A stretch of 64,000 nt of DNA from Halomonas sp. SpR1 (GCF_031010175.1 NZ_JAUAMB010000008.1:1-64000), one strand, 5' to 3'. Counted from the first letter of the stretch, positions 27,595 through 36,051 are shown. A program made the numbers and translations. Notes: generated from the letters alone by a model not told the origin.

Positions 27595-28521
27595 ATGGAA
27601 TCACCCGCTAAACGCCGCCACTACCAAGCCTGGTTGCTAGCCGCTCGCCCCCGAACTCTCCCATTGGCATGCGCTTCTATTCTATTGGGCAGTGGGCTAG
27701 CGGCTAGCGTGGATGCCTTTAATGGCACGGTGCTTTTGCTCGCCCTGCTGACGGCCATTGCGCTACAGATACTCTCTAATCTCGCTAATGACTATGGCGA
27801 CGCGGCTTCCGGCGCTGATGATCAGGCACGCATTGGGCCGGTGCGGGCGGTCTCTTCAGGCTTGCTAACGCCACAGGCAATGCGCACAGGGATGGTCATT
27901 ACGGCAATCGTAGCAGCGCTGTTAGGGCTGTTATTGCTGGTCACTGCCTTTGGCAGCCAGTGGGGGCAGATTCTCACTTTTATACTGTTAGGGGCGGCGG
28001 CACTAATGGCTGCGGTGACCTATACCGTTGGGTTGGGCGGAATACCTTATGGATATCGGGGGCTGGGGGATATTTCCGTCTTTATATTTTTCGGCCTTTT
28101 AGGCGTTCTGGGCACTTACTACCTCTATACGCAGCAACTCAGTTGGTTACCGTTACTACCCGCCGCGGCGTGTGGGCTGCTGGCCACCGCCGTGCTCAAT
28201 GTGAATAACGTGCGCGATATCGAAAGCGATGCACGCAACGGCAAGATTACCCTGGCGGTGCGGTTGGGCCGCGAGAACGCGATTAACTACCACTGGGCAT
28301 TATTGGGACTGGCGCTGCTTCTCACTGTGGTTTATCTCTTAGCCCTCCCCGCTCCCTGGTTGAGCTGGAGCTGCCTGCTGGTGGCCAAGCCACTGACGGA
28401 TGCCGCCAGAACACTTCGCCATACCCGCGATGGCGAGATTCTGACCGGCATGCTGAAGAAAACCGCCATTTCGACGCTGCTTTACAGCGTATTGCTGTCT
28501 ATTGGCTTGGCGCTGTTTTAA
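27595..28521 (+). CDS. menA: 1,4-Dihydroxy-2-naphthoate polyprenyltransferase
   Basis: A 308-residue membrane prenyltransferase that attaches the isoprenoid tail to DHNA. The two metal-diphosphate motifs are visible: NLANDYGDAASGADD and NVNNVRDIESDARNGK. RPRTLPLACASILLGSGLA at the N-terminus and YGYRGLGDISVFIFFG match MenA of E. coli, which is also 308 residues. I chose the ATG at 27595 for that reason; an ATG at 27565 would add 10 residues. It is divergent from the TatB-ferredoxin operon across the FNR-type box. Confidence 0.94.
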   Translation: MESPAKRRHYQAWLLAARPRTLPLACASILLGSGLAASVDAFNGTVLLLALLTAIALQILSNLANDYGDAASGADDQARIGPVRAVSSGLLTPQAMRTGMVITAIVAALLGLLLLVTAFGSQWGQILTFILLGAAALMAAVTYTVGLGGIPYGYRGLGDISVFIFFGLLGVLGTYYLYTQQLSWLPLLPAAACGLLATAVLNVNNVRDIESDARNGKITLAVRLGRENAINYHWALLGLALLLTVVYLLALPAPWLSWSCLLVAKPLTDAARTLRHTRDGEILTGMLKKTAISTLLYSVLLSIGLALF

Positions 28522-28746
28522 GTTTTTACCGACCTTAGTTAGCACTTAACAGCCGCCCAGCTCAGAACAGATCCTCACTCTGGCGATTATGAGCTCCGCC
28601 GCAGGGAAAATTACAACTTACTTAGGTAAACTAAGCCGCTCTAAATACGCCAGCCGTACGAGTATCTGCCTCTGGTTGCCCCTCTTCGGCACTATTTTTG
28701 ACAACACGCCTAGACAGCATGCCTTCCGTATCAAGGATGATGAATT

Positions 28747-30342
28747 ATGACCACAGCCATATCTACGCCCTTCTCTTTCACTGAATTCCAGCAGGATCTG
28801 TCCACGGCAAACAAACGCAAGCTGCTGCATTGGGCTGGCAGCGATCTCTGTGTGGCCTTTTTGCGCCACGCTTCCGGCCATGAGCAGCCAGCGGTGATTC
28901 AAATCGGCCAGCAGCGCTGCTACGCAGCTTCCACCAATGCTGAAGTTCTACACACCTTGTTTACCAGCGCACCGCTTGAAGAAGGCACGGAGATGGTAGT
29001 CAAGTCACTGTCGCTTGCCGAGCTGGCTCGCAATGCTCATCTCTATCATTTCGGTATCCACCTGAGCGATGGGCAGACAACTCTGCATATCGTAGAGCCG
29101 AGCATGTCGATATTGGGGGTAACGGCTATCGTGCAAGACTTGCAGGGTAAAGAAGTCATCTACCAAGCCGAAGCCTTCCCTTTCGAGTCGGTTAGTAAGG
29201 CTGCAACCTTGCCATACGGCTCCGTCCAGTATTGGCTGGACATCGAGCTGGAGTACGATCCTGACCGCGATCTGAGCCAAATCGAATCGCTGCACGTATT
29301 TGATGATCAGTTAGACTGGAGCAATCCCCTGTTCCCGAACCTACCGGATAATGCAAAGGCACTAAGTACGTTATCTCCCAGCGCTCAAGCATTTTTCGAG
29401 CGTATGAGGGTGCCACTGCTGCCGAGCTGGGACGGAGAGCCGGAGATGCCAACCACTCCAGAGCGTAGCTATCAAAGTAACCTGATTGATGCGGATCGCC
29501 TCACCGCCTTCAATCAACTACGCGCTATGGTGAATCAGGACTTTGTGCCCCCTGCAAACGAGATCACCCTGACCGTAATCAAAGCCTCTAGGCTGGATGA
29601 CGAGCCTGCCAACAGCCCTGAGCGCTGGGAAATAAAGATCTCCTTCACCACACCCATGGGCATCAAAGCTCTGTTTGCACCGGACTGGATCGATATTTCG
29701 TTATGTAAAGCCAATGCAGAACTTCCAGATACCATTGGTACCCATCGAGCCAGCGAGATATTGCGCGAACGCATCGTCAACCATCTTGCCTGGACACTCT
29801 TCCAGCGAGGCCGTAGCTTTGATTTTGGCCTGTTCGATGACGACCTCGATGGGCTGCTCCCCGGTTCCCTTATCAATAGCTATGGCCACTTTCAGCCAGA
29901 CTACGCGGGCAGCAGCTTCCCCTGCTTGGCGCGCTTTCAGTGCGGCGAGCACCAAGTGCCGGTACTCCTGCTGGGGCAGGAAGGGGGCAACTACGTATGC
30001 AAGCCCATGAAATTTATAGAGATACCGGAAGCGGATGTCTCTACCCTGGTTCCCAATCGCAGCGAGTTAATTATTAGGGAATCACAGCTTATGGTGCTGG
30101 CACCAAACCTCGACAAGCTAGCGATACCAACCTCACTTATCGACTTCCCCGACTATTGGTACCGGGGTATACGGGTCAGCAATCAGCGACTTCGATCCAA
30201 ATTCATCTCCAGAATGCGCGTCAATGCTCTGCTGACCGCATTTGAGGGCGAGACCGGCAATATGGGGAGCACCAAGCTCAAGTGGGTCGTAGCGGGCTGT
30301 GCGGCCGCACTTATTGGCTTGGTGATGGTGATGAACTTATAA
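28747..30342 (+). CDS. Tail-anchored protein of unknown function
   Basis: A 531-residue protein that I do not recognise. It is soluble-looking over most of its length, without signal peptide, cysteine clusters or nucleotide-binding loops. It ends in a single hydrophobic helix (about 512-531, KLKWVVAGCAAALIGLVMVM), which suggests a tail anchor in the inner membrane with the bulk in the cytoplasm. The only context is menA upstream on the same strand, 225 bases away, and an unrelated minus-strand gene. Codon pattern and the ATG at 28747 look like a genuine gene. Confidence 0.7.
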   Translation: MTTAISTPFSFTEFQQDLSTANKRKLLHWAGSDLCVAFLRHASGHEQPAVIQIGQQRCYAASTNAEVLHTLFTSAPLEEGTEMVVKSLSLAELARNAHLYHFGIHLSDGQTTLHIVEPSMSILGVTAIVQDLQGKEVIYQAEAFPFESVSKAATLPYGSVQYWLDIELEYDPDRDLSQIESLHVFDDQLDWSNPLFPNLPDNAKALSTLSPSAQAFFERMRVPLLPSWDGEPEMPTTPERSYQSNLIDADRLTAFNQLRAMVNQDFVPPANEITLTVIKASRLDDEPANSPERWEIKISFTTPMGIKALFAPDWIDISLCKANAELPDTIGTHRASEILRERIVNHLAWTLFQRGRSFDFGLFDDDLDGLLPGSLINSYGHFQPDYAGSSFPCLARFQCGEHQVPVLLLGQEGGNYVCKPMKFIEIPEADVSTLVPNRSELIIRESQLMVLAPNLDKLAIPTSLIDFPDYWYRGIRVSNQRLRSKFISRMRVNALLTAFEGETGNMGSTKLKWVVAGCAAALIGLVMVMNL

Positions 30343-30410
30343 ATCCATACCGCTTGGATAACGCGCGCATCTCTTGCTTGTTGTCTAGCGTTGGCGTTAG
30401 TGCCTATGGC

Positions 30411-30713
30411 TTACAGCACTACCTCATAACCCTCAAACTTGGGCGGGCCAAGGTAAATGCCTTCCGGCGCTTTGGCATTGGCGTGGGCTTTGCGGAACGC
30501 ATCTGACTTTGTCCAGTCACGGAAAGCCTCTTCCGACTCCCACACGCTGTGGGAGATAAACACGGTGTGGTCTTCCTGGCTTTCGCCTTGCAGCATCTTA
30601 AACTGCTTGAAGCCCGGCACTTCATCTAAGTGAGAATCACGGTTGCGCCACACCTCTAAAAAGTCCTCTTCGCGGCCTGGGGCAATCCGAAAACGGTTCA
30701 TGGCGATATACAC
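30411..30713 (-). CDS. Antibiotic biosynthesis monooxygenase (ABM) fold protein
   Basis: A 100-residue dimeric ferredoxin-like-fold protein. The N-terminal strand YIAMNRFRIAPGREEDFLEVW, the PGFKQFKMLQ segment and the WESEEAFRDWTKSDAF helix are typical of the ABM/IsdG-like superfamily. Members include cofactor-free quinol monooxygenases and haem-degrading enzymes. The Asn-Trp-His haem-oxygenase triad cannot be assigned here with certainty. Start is GTG with AGGAG 9 bases upstream. It stands alone between convergent and divergent neighbours. Confidence 0.85.
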   Translation of the reverse strand: MYIAMNRFRIAPGREEDFLEVWRNRDSHLDEVPGFKQFKMLQGESQEDHTVFISHSVWESEEAFRDWTKSDAFRKAHANAKAPEGIYLGPPKFEGYEVVL

Positions 30714-30819
30714 TGTTAATCTCCTACTGTTGGATCCTGCTGTGTTGATTACGCAAACGCTACCTTGATGGTAACGTCATGCTTTAGCGGCGAATAGCCC
30801 GCAACCACCAAGGTAAGGT

Positions 30820-32397
30820 ATGGCTAAGGCACCCATTCAGGTTGTTTGGTTCAAACGCGATTTACGTATCCATGATCATGCGCCGCTCGGCAACGCTGCC
30901 ATGGCTGGCCCCGTGCTGCCTATCTTTGCCATTGAACCCGGCCAGTGGCAAGCGCCGGATAGCGCCCTGCGCCACTGGCAGTTTGCCGCTGACTCACTGA
31001 TCGATCTTTCCAACGCACTCGCAACACTGGGCCTGCCGCTGTGTATTTGGCAAGGCGATATGGTCGATTTGCTGAATGCCCTGAAAGCCCATTACGGCGA
31101 ATTTACCCTGCACGCTCATCAGGAAACAGGCAACGCCTGGAGCTTTGAGCGAGATAAGTGCGTTCATCAATGGTGTCGAGAACACCACGTGAATTGGCTG
31201 GAAGCGCGCCAGCAGGGCGTGGTGCGTGGGCTGACGAGCCGCACAGGCCACCAGAGCCGCTGGGAGTCGCATTGGGAAACGCTAATGACCGCCCCCACCG
31301 CCGCTGCCCCGCAAAACGCCCAAACGGCTGAGGGCTGGCAAACCTTTCACCATATTGACGTTGATCAGCTCCACAGCCTAACCCTGGGGTTTGATACCAC
31401 GCCGTGCCCCGAGCGCCAGTTAGGCGGCCGCAGCGAAGGCCGCGCACTGTGGCGCAGCTTTGTCGCCCAGCGCGGGCGGCGCTATCGCGGTTCGCTATCT
31501 AAGCCGTTGCTTGCTTGGGAGTTTGGCTCGCGGCTTTCGCCCCACTTGGCCTGGGGCACGCTCTCTATGCGTGAAGTGGTGCAGTCGCTGCGCCGTCAGC
31601 GTGAAAAACATGCGGCAGAGTCACAGTGGGCACGCTCGCTGCGCGCTTTCACTTCGCGGCTTTACTGGCACTGCCACTTTATTCAAAAGCTCGAAAGTGA
31701 GCCCAGCATTGAGCATCAAACGCTGCATCCAGCGCTACGCGGCCTGCGGCAGCGCGACCCCGAACACCCCAACTTAATCGCCTGGAAACATGGCCAAACC
31801 GGCATGCCGCTAGTGGATGCCTGTATGCGCAGCCTGATCGCCACCGGTTGGATCAACTTTCGCATGCGCGCCATGCTGATCTCTTACGCTACGTTCAACC
31901 TTGGGCTGCACTGGTATGAGCCCGCCCTGCACCTTGCGCGGCTATTTACCGATTATGAACCGGGCATTCACTACCCTCAGGTGCAGATGCAGGCGGGCGC
32001 CACAGGCACCAACGCGTTGCGGGTCTACAACCCCATCAAACAAGCAGAAGATAACGACCCGGACGGCGAGTTTGTCGCCCGCTGGGTACCAGAACTAGCG
32101 CCGTTGCCGTTAGAATGGCGCGCCAAACCCTGGACGCTGCCAGAAAGCCTGCAAAAGCGCTTCGGCTTCCAGCCCGGCGAACACTACCCGCTACCCAACG
32201 ACTTTGAAGCTGAAGCGCGCCATTGGAAGAAGATGCTCTATGAACTGCGCCGCACCCCAGAAGCCAGGGAATCGAGCCAAGCGATTGTGGATAAACTCGC
32301 CAGCCAGCGCCGACCTTCAAAGCAGCGCGCTAAAAAAGCAAAACCCGCCAATCGCCAGCAGCTTTCGCTGTTTGATGATGGCGGGTTGGAAACCTAA
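30820..32397 (+). CDS. Cryptochrome/deoxyribodipyrimidine photolyase family protein
   Basis: A 525-residue flavoprotein. The N-terminal Rossmann-like antenna domain begins VVWFKRDLRIHDHAPL. The C-terminal FAD domain shows TGMPLVDACMRSLIATGWINFRMRAM, DYEPGIHYPQVQMQAG and TNALRVYNPIKQAEDNDPDG. Light-driven repair of pyrimidine dimers is the likely function; a cryptochrome or (6-4) photolyase is possible, and subfamily cannot be settled by eye. The tail (490-525) is basic and lysine-rich. No operon partner is apparent. Confidence 0.9.
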   Translation: MAKAPIQVVWFKRDLRIHDHAPLGNAAMAGPVLPIFAIEPGQWQAPDSALRHWQFAADSLIDLSNALATLGLPLCIWQGDMVDLLNALKAHYGEFTLHAHQETGNAWSFERDKCVHQWCREHHVNWLEARQQGVVRGLTSRTGHQSRWESHWETLMTAPTAAAPQNAQTAEGWQTFHHIDVDQLHSLTLGFDTTPCPERQLGGRSEGRALWRSFVAQRGRRYRGSLSKPLLAWEFGSRLSPHLAWGTLSMREVVQSLRRQREKHAAESQWARSLRAFTSRLYWHCHFIQKLESEPSIEHQTLHPALRGLRQRDPEHPNLIAWKHGQTGMPLVDACMRSLIATGWINFRMRAMLISYATFNLGLHWYEPALHLARLFTDYEPGIHYPQVQMQAGATGTNALRVYNPIKQAEDNDPDGEFVARWVPELAPLPLEWRAKPWTLPESLQKRFGFQPGEHYPLPNDFEAEARHWKKMLYELRRTPEARESSQAIVDKLASQRRPSKQRAKKAKPANRQQLSLFDDGGLET

Positions 32398-32542
32398 GCA
32401 TGAATGCCGTCACAGTTCGATGACAATGCCCCTTACCGTAGCCTTCGAAACCCTGACTTACCGCTTTTCTTCATCCCTAATAATTCAAGATAAGCCTCCG
32501 GTGATCCTCCCGAAAACCGCCACTGCGCCAAAACAGCTGCCA

Positions 32543-32839
32543 CTAATCGAGAAGTCTTTCAGGGGCATCCATATCCTCGTGCAGTACACGAACAACTAGC
32601 ACCTCCGGTTCAAGCACTCGATAAAAAACAGCATGATGCTCGATCTGCAATCTGCGATACCCAGGAAAAACATGGGCATAGTCCGAGCCAAGCGATGGAT
32701 GTTCAATCAGCCGTCTCATTCCTACCTCCAACTGATCTAAGTATTTATCCGCCTGCTCAGCCCCCCATTCTTCACAGGTGTAAATCCAAATCCCGATCAA
32801 GTCTGATTCCGCCTTTGGCGTGACGCTCAGCTTAAGCAC
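32543..32839 (-). CDS. ParE/RelE-family toxin
   Basis: A 98-residue toxin of the ParE branch, recognised from LSVTPKAESDLIGIWIYTCEEWG, RRLIEHPSLGSDYAHVFPGYRRLQIEHHAVFYR and a C-terminal VLVVRVLHEDMD. ParE toxins poison DNA gyrase. The start is GTG at 32839, sharing one base with the antitoxin stop (TAGTG), which indicates coupled translation. It forms a pair with the upstream antitoxin. No attC site was found downstream, unlike the next two genes of the array. Confidence 0.92.
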   Translation of the reverse strand: MLKLSVTPKAESDLIGIWIYTCEEWGAEQADKYLDQLEVGMRRLIEHPSLGSDYAHVFPGYRRLQIEHHAVFYRVLEPEVLVVRVLHEDMDAPERLLD

Positions 32840-33093
32840 TAATCAGCCACCTTCATGCGCTCACGGCCAGCCGCTTTGATTGCCGATATATCGAGCAACT
32901 TCGGTTTACCGCTTGACTCACCCTCAGCGAGGGCCTGCCGAAGCGTGGCAAGACGTTCTTTGGCCTGCTGATCTTTTCGGATAAGATCGCGGATATACTC
33001 ACTATCATTACCAAAGTGACCGCTTGCAATTTGGCCTTTCACCCAGTCGTCTTGTTGTTCAGTCAGCGTGATGGTTTTCCGATGCATGCTCAT
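32839..33093 (-). CDS. ParD-family ribbon-helix-helix antitoxin
   Basis: An 84-residue antitoxin. The N-terminal ribbon-helix-helix is in KTITLTEQQDDWVKGQIASG, followed by NDSEYIRDLIRKDQQ, the usual ParD signature. The C-terminal part should wrap the toxin. AGGAG precedes the ATG at 33093. The dyad at 33119-33135 over a TATGAT -10 element is a likely autoregulatory operator. Confidence 0.92.
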   Translation of the reverse strand: MSMHRKTITLTEQQDDWVKGQIASGHFGNDSEYIRDLIRKDQQAKERLATLRQALAEGESSGKPKLLDISAIKAAGRERMKVAD

Positions 33094-33118
33094 CGCTGGA
33101 GCTCCTGAAACATTAAGT

Positions 33119-33135
33119 GTATGAAATTATCATAC
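33119..33135 (-). promoter_or_regulatory. Promoter and likely ParD operator dyad
   Basis: GTATGA-N5-TCATAC forms an inverted repeat. On the minus strand it includes a TATGAT -10 element with a TTGCTC -35-like hexamer 16 bases upstream. Position and symmetry fit ParD autorepression of parDE. Confidence 0.6.
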
Positions 33136-33157
33136 CATTCTGCTGCACCGGAGCAAT

Positions 33158-33251
33158 GCCCAACTTCTTGTCGCCCAGCGCCGAAGCGCATCAGTGGCCC
33201 TTATAAAGCGAAGCGGAGTAAGGGTCATCCGCGTGACGTGAATTGTTGGGT
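33158..33251 (-). repeat. attC site of the ACT-domain cassette
   Basis: A 94-bp imperfect palindrome. On the minus strand it opens with R'' ACCCAAC (33251-33245) and closes with R' GTTGGGC (33164-33158), both perfect RYYYAAC/GTTRRRY cores. Internal arms pair (CGCGGATGACCCTTA against a matching segment near GGGCCACTGATGCG). It starts 4 bases after the stop of the ACT gene. R'' is the exact complement of GTTGGGT at the 5' end of the same cassette (33725-33719). Confidence 0.88.
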
Positions 33252-33255
33252 AGGA

Positions 33256-33696
33256 TCATCGATCCCGAGCCTTACTAATGAAATCCTCTAGCAGAGTGTT
33301 TGCACGCTCAATATCCCGTTCGTAAATGAACAGGTGATCAAACACGGCACCGCATTGGGGACCAGCCTTGATCCCTTCATTATTTAGCAATTCTAAAACA
33401 GGACGAAGGAATCCGATGACGTCGAATGGAAGGTCTCCATCCGTTGAAACGACCCGGAACGGACCGAAGTACTCCCTGACAGTCACTTCGGATTTTAAGC
33501 GTTCAAATGCTGTTTCCTCGACAATGGCTGACACACCCGCTTGGTCGCGAATCAAACAGCTGTAGCGGTCATCAAATTCGATGAACACGCTAGCGGCAGC
33601 AGAGGCAGATGCATCTCCTAGATCTAACATCCAGTACCGTTCAGGCCAGATTTTCAACTTCATATTCGCCCATACTGCAATCGGATCAATAGACAT
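33256..33696 (-). CDS. ACT-domain protein of unknown role (integron cassette gene)
   Basis: A 146-residue protein that resembles the CASTOR/ACT-type small ACT proteins, with WPERYWMLDLGD at the start and FDHLFIYERDIERANTLLEDF at the end, the usual ligand-binding strand-helix. Such domains bind amino acids. The ATG at 33696 has AGGAGG 5 bases upstream. The gene nearly fills a cassette between two attC sites, with only 22 bases before the start, so it is probably expressed by read-through from upstream cassettes. Confidence 0.65.
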   Translation of the reverse strand: MSIDPIAVWANMKLKIWPERYWMLDLGDASASAAASVFIEFDDRYSCLIRDQAGVSAIVEETAFERLKSEVTVREYFGPFRVVSTDGDLPFDVIGFLRPVLELLNNEGIKAGPQCGAVFDHLFIYERDIERANTLLEDFISKARDR

Positions 33697-33718
33697 CAAA
33701 TCCTCCTATTAGACGGCC

Positions 33719-33796
33719 ACCCAACGCCCACAAAAAACGGCGCGAGGAACGAGCGTCCGGCGACCGCAGAGAGCGAGTTTAATTGCTTTGTTAGTT
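33719..33796 (-). repeat. attC site of the LysE cassette
   Basis: A 78-bp element. On the minus strand it runs from R'' AACTAAC (33796-33790) through AAAGCAATTAAACTCGC to R' GCGTTGGGT (ending 33719). The R'' core deviates at one base from RYYYAAC but is the exact complement of GTTAGTT at the 5' end of the same cassette (34441-34435). The AAAGCAATTAAA part is a familiar attC sequence in gammaproteobacterial integrons. It overlaps the lysE stop by one base. Confidence 0.88.
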
Positions 33797-34416
33797 CATT
33801 CACGACGAGCCAGTAAAAGCCCAATGCCAGCACTGCCAAGCAACCCCGAGCAAATCCGATTAAACACGCGACGCATCGAAGGTCGAGAGAACCAATGCCG
33901 CAATGCTTTGCCAAAAAATGCATACCCAGCAATTGCTAACCATTCAAGCATCAAGAACAGGATACCTAGCACCAAAAACTGAAATCCTACATAACCAGTG
34001 GGGTCAACAAACTGAGGCAAAAAAGCTGTAAAAATCAAAATAGCCTTGGGATTTCCAGCTGCGAGAAGAAACTCTTGCCGCCCTAATTGGAACAAGCTCC
34101 TTCCTCCGAGCGCTTCGTTGCCACTGTCCGAAGGATCTGCAGTCCACAATTGAAAAGCAATCCAAAGCAGATAAAGGCCTCCGCCAACCTTTATCATAAG
34201 AAATAACTTTTCGGATGTGTGTAACACGGTTGCGAGCCCTGTTGCCGCAAGAGTAATCATACCCACGAATGCAACAAGGCGACCGACCCCAGCATAGCAG
34301 GCAGTTCTAACGCCGTACCGCTTCGCATTAGCCATTGACAGCAGATTGTTTGGTCCAGGTGCCATGTTCAAAGCAAAGCATGCTGGTATGAACAATAAAA
34401 TAGTCATTAGCGACAC
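33796..34416 (-). CDS. LysE/RhtB-family amino acid exporter (integron cassette gene)
   Basis: A 206-residue inner-membrane exporter with about six helices. The family motif is visible in FALNMAPGPNNLLSMANAKRYG, together with AAGNPKAILIFTAFLPQFVDP. Members export lysine, homoserine, threonine and related metabolites. Start is GTG at 34416 with GGAGGAG 8 bases upstream. It occupies a cassette bounded by GTTAGTT at 34441-34435 and the attC at 33719-33796, so it was probably acquired through integron recombination. Confidence 0.9.
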   Translation of the reverse strand: MSLMTILLFIPACFALNMAPGPNNLLSMANAKRYGVRTACYAGVGRLVAFVGMITLAATGLATVLHTSEKLFLMIKVGGGLYLLWIAFQLWTADPSDSGNEALGGRSLFQLGRQEFLLAAGNPKAILIFTAFLPQFVDPTGYVGFQFLVLGILFLMLEWLAIAGYAFFGKALRHWFSRPSMRRVFNRICSGLLGSAGIGLLLARRE

Positions 34417-34441
34417 AACTAATTCTCCTCCTTGAACTAAC

Positions 34442-34769
34442 AGATACTAGACAGCGCATCCTATGATTGAATGAACGCGCCGACATGATTGTCCGAAAAA
34501 AAAGCCTGCCACAACCTCCCAAACCTATGATTCTTATATTTATTAGGGTGCATATCTAAAACTCGCACATCTGCTGCATTTGCCAACACCTCCACGTTGG
34601 AAGGTTATCTGTCCTACTATTTTCTCATTCACCGTACCAAATTCAGCTTAGCACAAGGTGCTTAGGGCGGCTAATTGACTCAGAATTGGGCTTTCAACGC
34701 ATAAAAAACCGCCCTCGCCAACAGCTTGCGCTAATTGACGAGGGCGGGCTTGGTACTGCCTAAACGCTA
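34442..34769. other. Intergenic region upstream of the cassette array
   Basis: This 328-base AT-rich stretch holds the gabT terminator (34703-34747). I saw no integrase gene, no attI site and no further attC palindrome in it. Confidence 0.6.
34703..34747 (-). terminator. Rho-independent terminator of the gab operon
   Basis: On the minus strand CCGCCCTCG pairs with CGAGGGCGG across a 21-base loop and is followed by six T residues. It lies 22 bases after the gabT stop. The large loop contains a small extra hairpin (AGC-TTGC-GCT). Confidence 0.85.
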
Positions 34770-36041
34770 TTAACTAAGCGCTTCCAAAGACAGCTCAATA
34801 ATGCTCAAGCCTTCCTCCAACACCGCAGACGATACCGTTAGCGGCACCAGAATACGGATGCTGTTGCCGTAGAACCCACAGGAAAGCAGGATCAGGCCTT
34901 TCTCGCGAGCTTTGGCACATAGCGCGCCGGTCATCTGCGTATCTGGCTTGCCGTGGCTATCGAGCAGTTCAAACGCCGCCATGGCGCCTAGTTGGCGGCT
35001 ATGGGCAACGGCGGGGAAGCGTTCTTCCCATACGGCAAAGCGTTCGGCCAGCATCTTGCCCATCTGCTCGCTGCGGGCCAGGATGTTTTCCTCTTCGATT
35101 ACCTCAATCACCGCCAGGGCAGCCGCGCAGGAGAGCGGGTTGCCGCTGTAGGTGCCGCCTAGCGAGTTGGGGCCAGAGGCGTCCATCACCTTGGCGGAAC
35201 CTACCACGGCCGAGAGCGGCATGCCGTTGGCCAGGCTCTTGGCGGTGGTGAGAATATCCGCCTCAATGCCGCTGTGTTCCAGCGCAAACAGCTTGCCGGT
35301 GCGGGCGAACCCGGACTGCACTTCATCGGCGATCAGCAGAATGCCGTGCTCGTCACACAGGGCGCGTAGCGCTTTCAGGTAGTCCGGTGAGGCGATATAG
35401 AAACCGCCTTCGCCCTGTACCGGTTCAATCACGATGGCCGCCGTGCGGTGCGGGGCAATATCGGTTTTGAACAGCGTGCGAATGGCGTTGAGCGAGGCCT
35501 CTTCGCTGATACCGTGCAGCGGGTTGGGGAACGGTGCGCGGAACACGTCGCCCGGCATCGGGCCGAAGTCGTTCTTGTAGGGCAGCACCTTGCCGGTCAT
35601 CGCCAGGGTCATCATGGTGCGGCCGTGGAAGGCACCGTCAAAGGTGATAATGCCAGTGCGGCCAGTGGCTGCACGGGCAATCTTCACGGCATTTTCCAGC
35701 GCTTCGGCACCAGTGTTGACCAGCATCGCCTTGCGCTCGGGGCCGCGCACCGGGCTCAATTCACACAGCTTTTGGCACAGCTGCACGTAAGGGGCGTAGG
35801 AGATGACCGCCGCGCTGGTGTGCATGACTTTTTTCAGCTGTGCTTCTACAGCAGCAACGATTTTCGGGTGGCGGTGGCCCAGGTTCAGCACGCCGATACC
35901 GCCCGCGAAGTCGATCCAGCGGTTGCCGTCGGCGTCCCATAGCTCGGCGTTTTCAGCGCGCTCGGCAAACTGGGTGGTCGGCGTGGCGGCCCCGTTGGCT
36001 ACGTAGCGGTTTTTTAGCTCGTTCAGTTCTTGGTTAGTCAT
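34770..36041 (-). CDS. gabT: 4-Aminobutyrate--2-oxoglutarate aminotransferase
   Basis: A 423-residue class III aminotransferase. It shows GGIGVLNLGHRHPKIVAAV, the cofactor segment LVNTGAEALENAVKIARAAT, HGRTMMTLAMTGKV and LIADEVQSGFARTGK. The PLP lysine lies in TTAKSLANGMPLSAVVG. It converts GABA to succinate semialdehyde, which GabD then oxidises. I chose ATG at 36041, with AAAGAG 6 bases upstream; ATG at 36044 is nearly as good. It follows gabD by 10 bases and ends at a clear terminator. Confidence 0.95.
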   Translation of the reverse strand: MTNQELNELKNRYVANGAATPTTQFAERAENAELWDADGNRWIDFAGGIGVLNLGHRHPKIVAAVEAQLKKVMHTSAAVISYAPYVQLCQKLCELSPVRGPERKAMLVNTGAEALENAVKIARAATGRTGIITFDGAFHGRTMMTLAMTGKVLPYKNDFGPMPGDVFRAPFPNPLHGISEEASLNAIRTLFKTDIAPHRTAAIVIEPVQGEGGFYIASPDYLKALRALCDEHGILLIADEVQSGFARTGKLFALEHSGIEADILTTAKSLANGMPLSAVVGSAKVMDASGPNSLGGTYSGNPLSCAAALAVIEVIEEENILARSEQMGKMLAERFAVWEERFPAVAHSRQLGAMAAFELLDSHGKPDTQMTGALCAKAREKGLILLSCGFYGNSIRILVPLTVSSAVLEEGLSIIELSLEALS

Positions 36042-36051
36042 CATTTTCTCT

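Noticed and set aside
32398..32542. attC site after parE
   Set aside because: No RYYYAAC core or complementary arm could be found in this stretch.
34442..34702. Integron integrase or attI site
   Set aside because: No ORF of suitable length exists there and no attI-like core beyond the GTTAGTT cassette end was seen.
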